Source of the DNA: Brachionus rotundiformis
Taxonomy: Eukaryota; Rotifera; Eurotatoria; Ploima; Brachionidae
DNA: 64,000 bases
Assembly: GCA_016802295.1 (NCBI GenBank)
Contig: JAESIW010000157.1
Location: 345,847 to 409,846 of the forward strand
Reading direction: 5' to 3'
The notes under the pieces were generated by a model, which worked only from the letters and a program-made list of their open reading frames with translations, was not told the origin of the DNA and did not search any database. Every line of letters begins with the position of its first letter. Position 1 is the first letter of the stretch. Below, piece by piece: positions 14,533 through 27,008 of this stretch. Both the position numbers and the translations under genes were made by a program.

Positions 14533-14721
14533 CTAAAGCCAAGTTAAGCTAAAATCTGCTTTTTTTTTTATTCTCCGGAGAGAGAACTTTTTTGCTATAG
14601 AAAAAGAGTTCAACCCAGCTAAAATTTGATCTATACCTATATTTATTTGTTTATCAACAGAACCCAATAACAAGAAAAATATTATAAAAATAAATAAAAG
14701 TAATTGATTTTTTCGTAGCAT
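14533..14721 (-). CDS. Possible small secreted peptide (weak candidate)
   Basis: A 62-codon frame starts at a true ATG and opens with a basic then strongly hydrophobic stretch, MLRKNQLLLFIFIIFFLLLG, like a signal peptide. The rest contains KK, RR and KKK sites that could be convertase cleavage sites, as in neuropeptide precursors. No known peptide motif or amidation Gly before a dibasic site is visible. In such AT-rich sequence, runs of F/I/L codons arise by chance, so this may be noise. It could also be the first exon of a longer transcript. Confidence 0.15.
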   Translation of the reverse strand: MLRKNQLLLFIFIIFFLLLGSVDKQINIGIDQILAGLNSFSIAKKFSLRRIKKKADFSLTWL

Positions 14722-17700
14722 GATTTCAATTATGAGGAGTGAGAGTTAACGAGAAAACGAGATTGCCGTGAAATAGATAGATAATGCCTATCAAGCTCTA
14801 AGAATTCTCTATTTGATTAATTGAAAATGAAATGAAAAATTAAAATTCAATTGTAAAAACTTATAATTACATTTTATTCACAATAAAGCGCTATTTGCCA
14901 AATAGTCGGCCAAACAGCCGCGCTACAATCAAATAGCTTAATTAAAAACTTATTCAGTTTAAGTGTTTGGACTCTTTTTAGACGACATTTGAAAAATAAA
15001 TCAACTAGTTTAATTTTAACCAGAATTCTATCTTGGACAATTTGTATAATTAAAATAAAAGAAATTTTTTTAAAAAAATATAGAACAAAGGCTAAATAGG
15101 TTGTATACCGGTTCCAATTTATCTAGCTAAAATAACATTAGAGATTACCATGCAGCTAGCAATGTGTCTCATTCAGTAGCCTGATATTATGCGCTTTGGT
15201 TTTCTGCGCATCACTTAACTTGGTGCAATATCTTGCCAATTTGCGCTAAGCCATCTATCAGCAATTAGACAATCTTTAACTATGCATGACGGTGAATATC
15301 TAAGCCTAATTACTTGAGGAAACAAATATTGACCGAGTCAAAACTAAAATAAAATAGTCAATAGAAAAAAAAATAATTTAATATGAAACAAATTTCATAA
15401 GACTTTCACCAACATTTAGAACCACAATATAAAAAAAAAAAACAACAAAAAAAATATGTCACTTACAAATTTTACGCTCTTGTTAACGCCCTGAGCTCTA
15501 ATGAGTAAAAATTAAATGGAGTTTAAGCCAGACATGCAAAGTAAAGAATGAAACCTTTGGGCAATTTTGGCTTTAAAATTAATTTTAATTTTTTTTAGCT
15601 TAATTTTTGTGCTAACTAATTATTGCGTAGGCTACGAATCGGTTAGTTACCGGGCTTTTTTTTTTGTATTTACCAAAATCTATTACGTAAAGATTAAAGG
15701 TAAATTTGTCATATATATAAGTCATATAGCTTGGAGATTTTTTTTTATTGAATGAATAAAAATGCCATAATCGGATTTAGTTATTTATTTAAGAATATAA
15801 AATCTGTCTTAAATCCCATAAAAATTCTTTAAAAAATCAAATCTTAACTCTGAGCACAAACGAACCAAACAAAACAAGAAGAGTCGGCTTTAAATTAACC
15901 TATTTAGTGAATAATAATTTTTATTTTTTTTTCTATATTTTTTATAAAGAAATAATAAAAAAAGTACAAAATTTCGATCGCCAAGACTTATTTTAAGATT
16001 GGCGGATCTGGTTGAGCAACACATATTTGGCAAATAAAACAATCAGTGGTTGAACTAAGGCCCTAATTTAATGTACAATGCTCGTCATTTATTTCCTCTT
16101 GTAAAAAAAGTTTAAATTGTTTACAATTGTGTTTAAATGTCAATCAAATTTGCCCAAAAATATATACTCAACCAATATTGCAGCTCAAATAAGCCTTATC
16201 CAAAAGCAAATTGTAATTTAATTTTGCCAAATTTTACACTACTCTAATCTCGGCATTATAAACAAGAAAGTTAATCCGGGCTCGTAATGCGTGTTTATAA
16301 GATAGTTTTAAAAACAAAATAGTTTTAAATTAGCGTTTAGAGCTCAAGGAACGGATTTAAAACTTATTCGTCCCATTTAATAAGGTTTTTTAAGCATTGG
16401 TAAATGATAAATTCTTACAAGTTTAAGTTGTTTATTTATGTCAATAAACACATATTTCCGAATTACAAATCTTAAAATTTTTCAATTTATTTTAAATAAC
16501 AAAAGCTTGTAAAGGTTTCTAGGCCCAGTTTTTTTTTTTTCTAAATTTTGTTGTCATATACTCTTGAATATTCATTCATTAATTAAGGTCCAAGATCTTA
16601 CCGGTCTTCCTTTTCTAAATTTCAATATTTGATTTTTTTTTAAATTAAAAAATAAATTTATTCAAATAAATATGCGCAATTATGAGCTGGTCAAGCGCTT
16701 CGCTTACTCCTAATTAATTTAAGCACCTTTTTTTAATAAAAAAATTAAACACTTGAAAATTAAGAGAATAATTTAAATTTTGAACAACAGTTATTTTTGT
16801 TTTATTTAAAATTAGTAATTAAGAATGTAAAAAAAGCTGATTTAAGATAAAGAAAAAAGTAATTTTCATAAATTAATTTTCAATAACAGCTTAATCATTA
16901 TATTCTATTATAAAAATTTATTTTTTTAATTCAGAATAATTTAATGCTAAAACTTATTATTTAATTAATTTAGAATACTAATCAAGCTATGAACGCAATG
17001 GCCGATAGTTTTATTAATCTTTTAAATTAATTATTACTCTAAATCGGCTATCGCAAAAAACAATTAGTTTAATTTATTTTAAATAATTTTTTTGAAATTT
17101 ATAGGAAAATATTTTTTTGTTTTGGTGATAATAAAATACAAATATAATTATGAATTTATCTCGTAAGAGATAAAAGTTACTATTGGAAACACAAATTAGA
17201 CAGTGGGCATAACAAACTTAATCTTATTAATCTAGAGAAATTGTTTGAGGCCATATAAAAAAAAATATATTTATAAAAAAATTGAACTACTTTGAATGAG
17301 AAAAATTTATTGAGTGATTTATTTTTAATCAATAAAAAAAAGATTGCTATCACTTTAATTTTATCTAACTTAGTATTTTATTAAAACGACTTTGAAAAAT
17401 TGAAATAAACAAAGCCCGATGGATAAGATTTTAAAATTAATAGAAATCGGCATCCCAAGCGAACAGCTCTCTTTTTGATTTATATCCCTGGTTTTAAATC
17501 ATTTACCTAGTATGATTTATAATCTTTCACTGCAAATTATCGATTAACTTAACTGAGCAATTAAAAACATGCATATAATTCAATAAATGGCATAGTGCTG
17601 CGGCTATCGATCTAATGTAGAATATAACCCAGAAAATTTGCTCTCTAAAAACCAAATTAAATTTTCAGCTTTAATCTTTCTTATTTACTAATTTTTGTTT

Positions 17701-18609
17701 ATTAAATGGAAAACGATCGATTATCTTATCTATGATCGGTTAGAGTGGCTTTTATTTATTAAATTAAGCTGTCTTTATCAATTAAAATTTTTGAAATATT
17801 TTTTTTATTTAGACCAGTTTTCAAGACTCTATCTTCAATTCTAAATCTTCATAATTAAATATTTACAATGCTATTTTAGTTTGGTACACCAATGTTATCA
17901 TGGCTTACGTAATAGTTTTTATCTTGGCTTATCAAACAAATAAAATTTATGAGTTCGGAACAAAATTTTTTTCCTAAAGACATATTTATGCATTAGACAC
18001 ATTTCCGAAACAAAAATTTCCAAAAATATTTCCCCTACCATATCGTAAACATTTTAGATTGTTTCTGCCAAGTGGATTTTTGATGACCAAAATCCAATTT
18101 TGAACTTTTTCTAGAACTTGAATAATTTTCTGTCAAAATTATTCACAAATAAAAGCTGATAATAAAAATAGAAACAAAAGAATAAAATTGATTATTTTTC
18201 TAGCTGATTAGATTGGAACAGATTTGATTCCAAAAATGATGGATGTTTCTAAAAGATATATTTTCCAAAACTGACTCAAATCAAATTAGAAGCACCTGAT
18301 ATTTCACTTCTGAGTAAAAAAAAACATATATTCCAACCTTAAGATGCTAAGAAACAACTTAATTCTTGCCTTGTTGTTGTTCTGAATGTATTTTGATGTA
18401 AACTTTAAGGTAAAAAATAAATTAACTATTCACAAAATCATTGGCAAAATTAACTCAAGCTGAGTTTATGCATTTTTTATTTTATTTTATTTTTGAGAAA
18501 TAAATTCCTAATTTAAAATTTCCAATTTTATATTATAATCATTAGGGCATCCTATTTTAGAAATGAAATTATTGATCCTATTTGAACAAATCAACTTAAG
18601 ATCTTGTGT

Positions 18610-18800
18610 CTTGGAAAACGGATCGAAAACTTGATGATAAAGCAACCTCCCTGTGGCGTTGAAATACGAAGATAATTCGGCCTCTTAAAATCTTTTAAGC
18701 CCTCACACCTCGCTCTAGCCTGTACTTCCTCTTAATGGGGCCAAAATTGGCTTCACTATCTCACGTACAGCCTATGTGTTTTTTTCCTAGTTCGCAGCAT
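18610..18800. other. GC-richer island inside the gene-poor region
   Basis: About 190 bases have clearly higher G+C than the kilobases around them. The minus strand gives short, interrupted frames with many Arg residues (for example IKRKYRLERG) that suggest a decayed coding or mobile-element fragment. I cannot name the family, and no terminal repeats are visible. It could equally be a regulatory element or non-coding RNA exon. Confidence 0.25.
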
Positions 18801-21800
18801 ATAACGCTATTAAAGACAATCGAGCAACAAAAGCCCATTGAACATATACAATTATTTGCTTAAAGATTTGACCAGGCTATTTATTTATTGATAGAAAATT
18901 TGATGAAAAACATAAATAAAACAACTTTAATTACAAAAAATCAAAAAATCTTAAATTATGTATTTGCCATAATTCAAATAGTGAAATTCGATCTTGTAAT
19001 TTAAAAACCCAATGAGTTTTGGCTTAATCGAGTCCATAAATGGTAAAGACCACTCTGTGAATTTGAACCAAAGTGATATTTGCTTATTATGTGAACAATT
19101 CTCGCAATATTTGCCATAAAACTAAAAAATTTGAAAAAAATTCAAAAAATTAGCCTCACTTTAAAATTTTTACTAAATTTTGTTTTTATTATGCTAATTT
19201 TGAATTTTAGCCCTAGATAGAAATCATTTATTTTTTAAATATCTCTTTCTCATAAGGCTTACTTTTTTTTTATTATGCTCATTTACCGAGATTATAAGCC
19301 CTTGCTCAATGCTTTGTTGAAATTTGTTGTAATTTGATGAATATTTAAATTTTAAAATTTACCTGAATTGGTAAATGAAATGGAGATTAGGGACACTTTG
19401 AAAGCAAAGTGCCGAATGAGTAAAACGATTAAGCCCTAGACCCAAATTATCTGTATTCACAAAGGATAAGATTTAAGATTTTAAACTCGAATGATTTATA
19501 AACAGAACCGTAATTGATTGATTGACAGATCGTTTTACCAAGATCATTAATCATTTATGAGCAAATAACTTTGATTTAGATGAAAACTCATGCAAAATTA
19601 AGTCAAGTGCGCTCAAATACAAAATTAGCCTCATTTTAAACTTAATATAAAATGACAACAATTTACCGACCAAAGGGTCTCTTGCTGCTTAAACATTTGG
19701 ACGCGTTCATATCCTTTAAATTATCTCTTTTTGACCCACCAACAAGAAATTGCCTATTTACTAATTAACTTGTTTTTTTTTTCAAAAAATTAAATTAATA
19801 GAGCCCATACAAATTTATAATTTTGAGTATACTCAAGTAGTCTATTCTCTAAGTGCCATTAAAAATAAATGAATAAAAATTTTGAAAATTTTAAAAAGTT
19901 TAACGAGCCTAGATTTAGAATTATTATATCAAATGGTGTAATAACAAATTAGATAAAAAAAGAAGATGATTTTTTTTGTTCATATATTCTTTTTTATTTT
20001 TGCTAAATATTAATTTTGGATCATAAAATTTAAAGTAATTTTGAAATTTTGAAATAGTGGACACTTTATAAAATAAATTAGCTTGAGAAATCAAACTTAA
20101 TACTTTTGTGGTTGATATTTTGCTGAGTTAGGTAAAACGATCTTGTTGATTGTGTCCATATTTTGAATGCTTTTTAAGACGAGCCTCTCGACTAATGGAA
20201 TCAATTAGCTTTATGAGCAGTTGAAAAATTGTACTAAAATAAAAACCTAGAATGATTATTTTAGATGTTCTATCAAAATTTGCTTATATTTTCAAGCTTG
20301 ATTAGATCGATTTTAATTAATTTCTAACTAAAAGATAAATTGTTTGTAAGGGATATTTTGTTCGAAGCTTTTGTTGCGATTATTTTAAGATAATCAAAAT
20401 AAATCGCTCTTTGCTTTTGAATTTGAGCCTGATAAAGGATAAAAATATTGAAAAATTTTAATATTATTTTTAAAAAATAAAAAAAAAGAATAACTTAAAT
20501 AATAAATTAACTATAAACACAAAATAATTTGAATAAACAAATATTAAATTAGTTTTTTTTTCTAAGCTTTTACACTCATTACCCTTGAGGTATGATAAAT
20601 TTTTAAAAAATTTTCAATTTATTGATTTGTTTTTTTAATATACAATTGATTGCTATTTAATTAAAAAGTTAATTTGAAATTTTAATCCTGTCTATATATT
20701 TGAGAAAACTATGCACAAGAAAAAATTCTAGAATAAAAAAATATTTATCTTTCCCCATTGATTTGCATCTTAGAATCTGTTCCTAATTATTCATCCAACT
20801 TTAATTCAAGAAATGAAATATTTTAGCTTCAGATGATTACTATTATAATTTTAGAAACAATTTAATTTTTATTATTATTAAAATACTGATCAAATAAAAA
20901 AAATAAAGTTGTAGATAATTTCTTTATCGGTTTATTCCACAAAATATAATTATTATGAATTGAGATAATGAACGCTTAAGTTGCCTATAATAATAAATCT
21001 CATCCAAAAAATTTGTACTTTATTCAATTAGTATAAAAATTTTATTTGTATTTCGAATAAATCGAATTATCTTTTCATTAAAATTTGTTGTTTTGTCAAT
21101 AGATTTAATTCTACTGAGACATACTAAGTCAATATTAATTTAAACGAGTTTAATTTATTTTTTTAAAGCAGGTGTCCGTAATGGAAACTCAACTCTTTAT
21201 ATCCAGTGAAACCCGATTTAAAATTTTAAAATTGTATCAATTTTTTTCAGCTTAAAAACTGGGTTATTGTTCTCTTTTTCGAAAAAAGAGCAATTCTGAA
21301 CAAAATAGCTAGACAAATACTTTAAAATAAATCAAAATCAAATTTTATTAATTAAACAAATTTTTGGTCCATTTTGTGACCACCAAATCGGTGATCAACA
21401 ATTTTAAAATAGTTATCATTTAATCAAAAATTAGTAAAAATGATAGATAGCTATTTGAATGCAATGTTTAAGTGCAAAAATTAAAATGAGTCATACCATT
21501 TGACAAAATTGATACTCTGATTAGATTAAAATACATGATCAAAATGTTATTTTGAATGGCTTTTATTTTGATTATAATCCGAAAATTTTTTTTCCTAAAT
21601 AAAAGACCAAATAATTCAGAAATAAAGTAAAATATTATTCTTTATTAAAATAGACTTATCTCTAAATTGGAAAAAATATTAAAAATTAAAATAAACTTTT
21701 GATTATCCGTTTTATAGCTGACTACTACTGGTTGAGACAGGAATCATCTTAAATCCTGGTTAAATTAATCAGCTTTAAAATCACAAATTTGGTAACATCT

Positions 21801-22533
21801 TGACCATGCTAAAAGATTTTATAATTTGTTTTTTGTATGTTAAATTATCTTATTCAGTTTAATCTATATAACTCGATTTCAAAATAGATGTTTAATCATT
21901 TGAATATTAAATTTTACCCGAACTTTTTAAAATATAAAATTATATTTCAATCTTTCCATGCGATTTTTACCTGTGATAATTCAAGGTAGCAATTAGATTA
22001 AATTTTAAGTTGACATTATCTTATCGCTATGATTTCTACTTGGAAAAAATTTAAAGTAAAAAATATAAAATGTTAACCATTATTATTTTATCTATGAAGT
22101 TTAAATGGGCGTACTTATCACCTTTTTAAATAAAAGCTATTTAAGATATATCCCTTTTAAAAAAATAAATTTTGATTTTTGATCAGAAATTTAGAAGAAC
22201 ATGAACGATTTTAACAAAATGTCAATTTAAAAAAAAACTATTCACGTGATAAATTAATTTTAAGTATACAAGTTGTATATAAAAGATATTTTAAAGATTT
22301 TATACATTCATACTTGAATGTTTGGCATGCAGTCATATCAAATATTATGTGTTCAAAAATAAAGATTTAGGAACGGATCTTTTAACAAAGCTTCTTGAAT
22401 ACTTTTAGCTTAACTTCAAAAAGAGTGACAAAAATTCCAAAACTTTTGCAGTCAATTGGCAAATTTTTGGTACTTTACAAATTATTCAGTTTTTAGAAGA
22501 GTTTGAGACACAAAATTGGCTAGTTTTTGAAAA

Positions 22534-25500
22534 ATGTTTAAGCTTGACTCAAAAAAGCTGGTTTCTCTTAGGAAAATTTTAAACAAAACTGTTATTCAGG
22601 ACACCAAAAATCTTTCTCACTACTCTATTCTAAGCATTCAGGAAAAAAAAATTAACAAACTTGTTTTTACCAATCTGGCTAAAACTAAATTAGCCATTGG
22701 TGATAAAATTTTTCCCAAATTGAATCCAATATGCAAAAGTTTAAATTCTAGGTACAAAATAATATCAAAAATATTTTTTTAATTTTTATTTATTTAACAG
22801 ATACTACTCTACATTTAAAAAAACTTCTCAAATGAGTTCGACTGAATTTGTACGTTTGCCAAAAAGCGTTTTACCTGTTAATTACGCTTTGGAACTTCAG
22901 CCTGACTTTTCCAATTTTACATTCACTGGTCGAGTTGTTGTCGACGTTAAAGTAATTTAGAAAAATAAATTTAATTAACAAAAAATAAGAATTATCTCCA
23001 ATTTTAGATAAACTCGGAGACTAATACAGTGCTGTTGAACAGTGCCGAACTTTCATTCAACAAGGCGGTATTTGAGACCAGCAATGGTACACAAATGACA
23101 AGTTCTGATGTTAAATTAGATGAGTCTAATGAGCTGGCAACTATTACTTTTCCACAAAATTTGCCACTTGGAACTGGAAAGCTTCACATTTCATATACAG
23201 GAATTTTGAATGATAAATTAAGGGGCTTCTATCGAAGCAAATATGTTCATCCATCAGGCGAAGAGCGATATGCGGCCACGACACAATTCGAAGCTGCTGA
23301 TGCCAGACGAGCTCTCCCATGTTGGGATGAACCAGCACTGAAAGCCACATTTGATGTGACCATTATTGCTGAAGGGAACAAGACAGTCTTGTCGAATATG
23401 CCTCTTTTGGACTGTAATCCAGTTGAAGGAAGTCAAAATTTAAAACGATTTAGATTTGATCGAACACCAATTATGTCAACTTATTTGCTGGCTTTTGTAG
23501 TTGGCGAATATGACTTTATTGAGGAAAAAGACAGAAATGGAGTTTTAATTCGAGTGTACACGCCTTTGGGAAAGCAAGAGCTTGGAAGATTTGCTCTAGA
23601 GGTATTTTTGATTTTATAAATAACAAAATAGAATCAATTAAGAAAAAAAAGATAGCTTGTAAATGCCTGCCATTTTATGCAGATTTTTTTGGTATTAAAT
23701 TTAATTTGCCCAAATTGGACATGATTGCTGTAACTAATCTAAGCTTTGGTGAGTCTAAAATAAGCAGTTTTAAAATAAAAAATCTTGAATCGATTCGTTT
23801 TATTCTTTTTCTTAATTAAATAGAAATAAAAATTTTATTTTCTAAAAATAAGGTTGCTGTTAAAACCCTTCCGTTTTACACAGACTACTTCCGAATCAGT
23901 TATCCATTGCCGAAGCTTGACTTAATAGCCATAGCCGATTTTGCTGCAGGTAATGAATCGATGCCAAGATTTGTCATTAGATAGGTATTTTAATTTTTTC
24001 TCACAAGGCGCGATGGAGAACTGGGGTCTGGTAACCTATAGGGAGACAGCATTGTTGGTTGATCCGAAAAATTCTTCCCTAATGTCCAAGCAAACGGTGG
24101 CCATTGTGGTAGGACATGAGCTTGCTCATCAATGGTTCGGAAATATAGTTACCATGGAATGGTGGACCCACTTGTGGCTCAATGAGGGTTTTGCTTCATG
24201 GATTGAATACTTATGCGTTGATTACTGTCTGCCTGAGTTGGACATTTGGACCCATTTTGTCAACAGTGATTACTGCAGAGCTCTTGAACTTGACAGCTTG
24301 AAGAACAGCCATCCGATCGAAGTGCCAGTTGGACCACCTTCAGAGGTTGATGAAATTTTCGATGCCATTTCTTACAGCAAAGGAGCTACTGCCATTCGCA
24401 TGTTACATAGCTATATTGGTGATGACGCATTCAGAATTGGTTTACACAATTATTTGGAAAAATTTAAATACAGAAACGCTGTCACCGAAGATTTGTGGGA
24501 GGCTTTGACCGAAGCTTCCAAAAAACCTGTAAATGAACTTATGCATCTTTGGACCAGTCAAACTGGCTATCCATACATAAACATTTCTCACTCGGTCAAT
24601 TCAAATGGTGAGACAATTTTGCAGCTAAGTCAGCAAAGATTTTTCTCAAATGGAGCTAAGCCAAGCGAAGAGGAGAACTTTTTATGGAAAGTGCCAATTA
24701 CAATTGTGACCAAGTCGTCCTATCCAAATGTTCATAAGGAAATATTGCTTGAAAAGCGAACCGACCAGGTAAATCTAGGTGTTTTAGGTTCCAACGATTG
24801 GATCAAGTTGAACAAAAACACTATTGGTATATATCGTTCCAATTATTCACCAGAACTTTTGCTCAGACTTACTGGACTAATTCGGGAACAAACACTACAT
24901 CCAACAGACAGACTTGGACTTCAAAGTGATGTGTTTGCATTGTCCCAAGCTGGCCTACTGTCCGCGGCTGATGTACTAAAATTTTTGGAAGCCTATGCAG
25001 CTGAAGAAAATGTCACTGTTTGGCGAGATCTTATCTCTAATCTGATGAGTTTATCTCATACATTGCTGAACACCGATTTTCAGCCTCAATTTCAGGCTTT
25101 TATTGTGAAATTGCTCAAACCAATTTCCAAAAAACTTGGCTGGGACTTGATCAAGGGCGAGAGCGGCTTGCAGGGCATGTGTCGTGCAACTGTTTTAAGA
25201 ACTCTTGGAGTCAATGGTGACCGTGAAACAATTGATGAAGCTAAGCGAAGACTAGAGGCACACTTTAATGGAAATTTGATCCCAGCTGACCTTAGATCTG
25301 CGGTCTATTCGTCCGCTCTGTATGATTGTGAAGAAGCACTCTTGGACAGACTGATCGATTTACACAACAAATCTGATCTACAGGAAGAAAAAATGAGAAT
25401 TGCCACTTCTTTGAGCTCTGTTCGATCTGAACCTATGATAAAAAAAATTCTTAATTTTGCTTTATCTGTTAGTTTATTTTTTAACATTGTTTATTAAATT

Positions 25501-25921
25501 TAATATTTCTTTTGATTAATTTAGCCATCAGTTAGATCACAGGATTCAGTGACAGTAATTTGTGCTGTATGCTCGAATACTTCAACAAAATTGTCTTCAG
25601 ATTTGACTTGGCAATTTGTCAAAGAAAACTGGGATACCATTTACTCGAGATATTCATCTGGATTTTTAATTACTCGATTGTGCAAAGTAAGTATTTACGA
25701 GTTAATTAAAATAGGAAATTAATTTAATTTTTATCTATGTCTAGACTGTGATTGAGAATTTCGCTACACAAAAAGATTACGAAGATGTAGAGTCGTTTTT
25801 CAAAGCTCATCCAGTCGCAGCCGCCCAACGAAGCATTCAACAAGGCCTTGAGAGCATTCAAGTCAATCAAGCCTGGCTGAAAAGAGATGAACAAAAACTG
25901 AAAGCTTTCCTCAGCGCTTGA
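22534..25921 (+). CDS. NPEPPS: Puromycin-sensitive aminopeptidase (M1 zinc metallopeptidase)
   Basis: Exons 22534-22751, 22801-22951, 23008-23601, 23853-23949 (or the alternative 23652-23748), 24008-25467, 25525-25686 and 25745-25921 give 952 residues; the human enzyme is about 919. It removes N-terminal residues from peptides. The exopeptidase motif GAMEN is at 354-358, the zinc site HELAH at 390-394, and the third ligand Glu 413 lies in NEGFAS. The core begins near residue 100 with FVRLPKSVLPVNYALEL, typical of the PSA branch, and the C-terminal half is the helical ERAP1-C-like domain. The first exon adds about 73 basic residues ending RYYSTFKK before an internal MSSTEF start, so organelle and cytosolic forms are conceivable. 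Introns are 45-60 bases except around the duplicated exon. Identity is clear along the whole length. Confidence 0.95.
23652..23748 (+). other. NPEPPS: Alternative exon 4a of the aminopeptidase gene
   Basis: This 97-base segment reads IACKCLPFYADFFGIKFNLP and ends KLDMIAVTNLSF followed by one base of a Gly codon. The donor is GTGAGT and the acceptor is an A-rich ...AAAAG. It aligns along its whole length with exon 4b (16 of 32 residues identical) and has identical length and phases, so it can replace 4b directly before the GAMEN exon. It changes the conserved DFAA before GAMEN to NLSF and adds two Cys. An acceptor nine bases upstream, adding three Lys, is also possible. Confidence 0.8.
23853..23949 (+). 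other. NPEPPS: Canonical exon 4b of the aminopeptidase gene
   Basis: This 97-base exon encodes VAVKTLPFYTDYF and ends KLDLIAIADFAA plus one base of the Gly codon of GAMEN. It matches the usual PSA sequence at this place much better than exon 4a. The acceptor is AAATAAG and the donor GGTAATG. Skipping both copies or including both would break the frame, so exactly one of the two must be used for a full-length enzyme. Confidence 0.88.
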
Positions 25922-27008
25922 ACTCTTAATTTCTAATTTAATCTTAAAAATAATTTGACTAAGTTTTCCGATAATTAAAATATTTTTAATTAATAAATGA
26001 TAGATTAACTCTTTTTTTTGTTACTTTGCTTCAAAATCAATAAATTTTATCTACTTTTAGGGATTATTTTTCAATATTTAAAAACAAATTATTGATTTTA
26101 ACAAAATATCAAAGATTATCCTCTTAAATTTGTTTCAAATTAATCATTCGATTATCTAAAAATATAAAAAATTTATTTTCCATGAGCTGTTATATTCCCA
26201 TAAGATTTGCGAATTTATTTAAAAATAAATCAATGACAGAACAGATTTTGTTTTATTTAAATTATTAATTAAAAAATTGAGCCTAGTAATTTTAATTTTA
26301 CTGAACTTTGAAACTAAATTTTTCAATAATCAAAATTAGAACTAAATTTATGATTAGGATATTAATTGTGTATTTTGCATTATTTTAATTAAATAATTTA
26401 AATTTTAAAATAATCTTGTTCACAGGTTGACCATTATTTCTTCCAAATTGTTTTTAAGTTTTTTTCATTTTTTTTCGATTCTCTAATTAACCAACTTGTA
26501 AAATTTGAATTAATTTTTGATCTACAGATTAAGTTATTATTTTGGCGTCATATTAGGTTTTTTATTTATAATGATATTAATTAAAACTGCTTGACTTTAA
26601 TAATTTTTAAGTTATTGAAAAAATTTGCTTGTAGCTAAAATTTTAATGCATAGTTCGTGGGCAAAAGAAAAAAATTCAAGTGTTTTGACTTAACTTTTCT
26701 ACTGACTAAAATTAAATTTTGAGATTGTGTTAAATAATTCTGAATAAAGATAAAAATCAATCGATTTTTCATCAAATATCAAATAAAATAAACATAAGCC
26801 ATGAATTTAATTTTAGATTTAATTTTTTAGATAAGAAAATTATAATTTTTTAAGTTGATGAAACGGATGTACATGATACTTGATAACACTTTCATTTAAC
26901 TTCTTCAATTGAAAATTGAGCTCAGTTTCTAAAAATTAAAAAATTTTTTTTTATTTACAAAGAGTAAATAAAAATATAAATTAAGTTTGTTTTTTATTAT
27001 AAATGAAA

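Larger units (their letters stand above)
12308..22533. other. Gene-poor region of about 10 kb
   Basis: No open frame here has a convincing protein signature, and no tRNA, rRNA or snRNA was recognised by eye. The sequence is strongly AT-rich with many A and T runs. It lies upstream of the receptor gene (12307, minus) and of the aminopeptidase (22534, plus), so it contains both promoters and probably distal control elements and 5' untranslated exons. Local departures from the background are a more GC-rich block at about 18610-18800 and a short frame with a signal-peptide-like start at 14533-14721. Confidence 0.55.

Noticed and set aside
15567..15755. Plus-strand frame with a signal-peptide-like start
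   Set aside because: It begins with TTG; the nearest upstream ATG (15548) is out of frame, and no supporting splice structure is evident.
12308..22533. tRNA, rRNA, CRISPR or bacterial-type operon features
   Set aside because: None of the diagnostic sequences was seen; gene structure throughout is eukaryotic with GT-AG introns.
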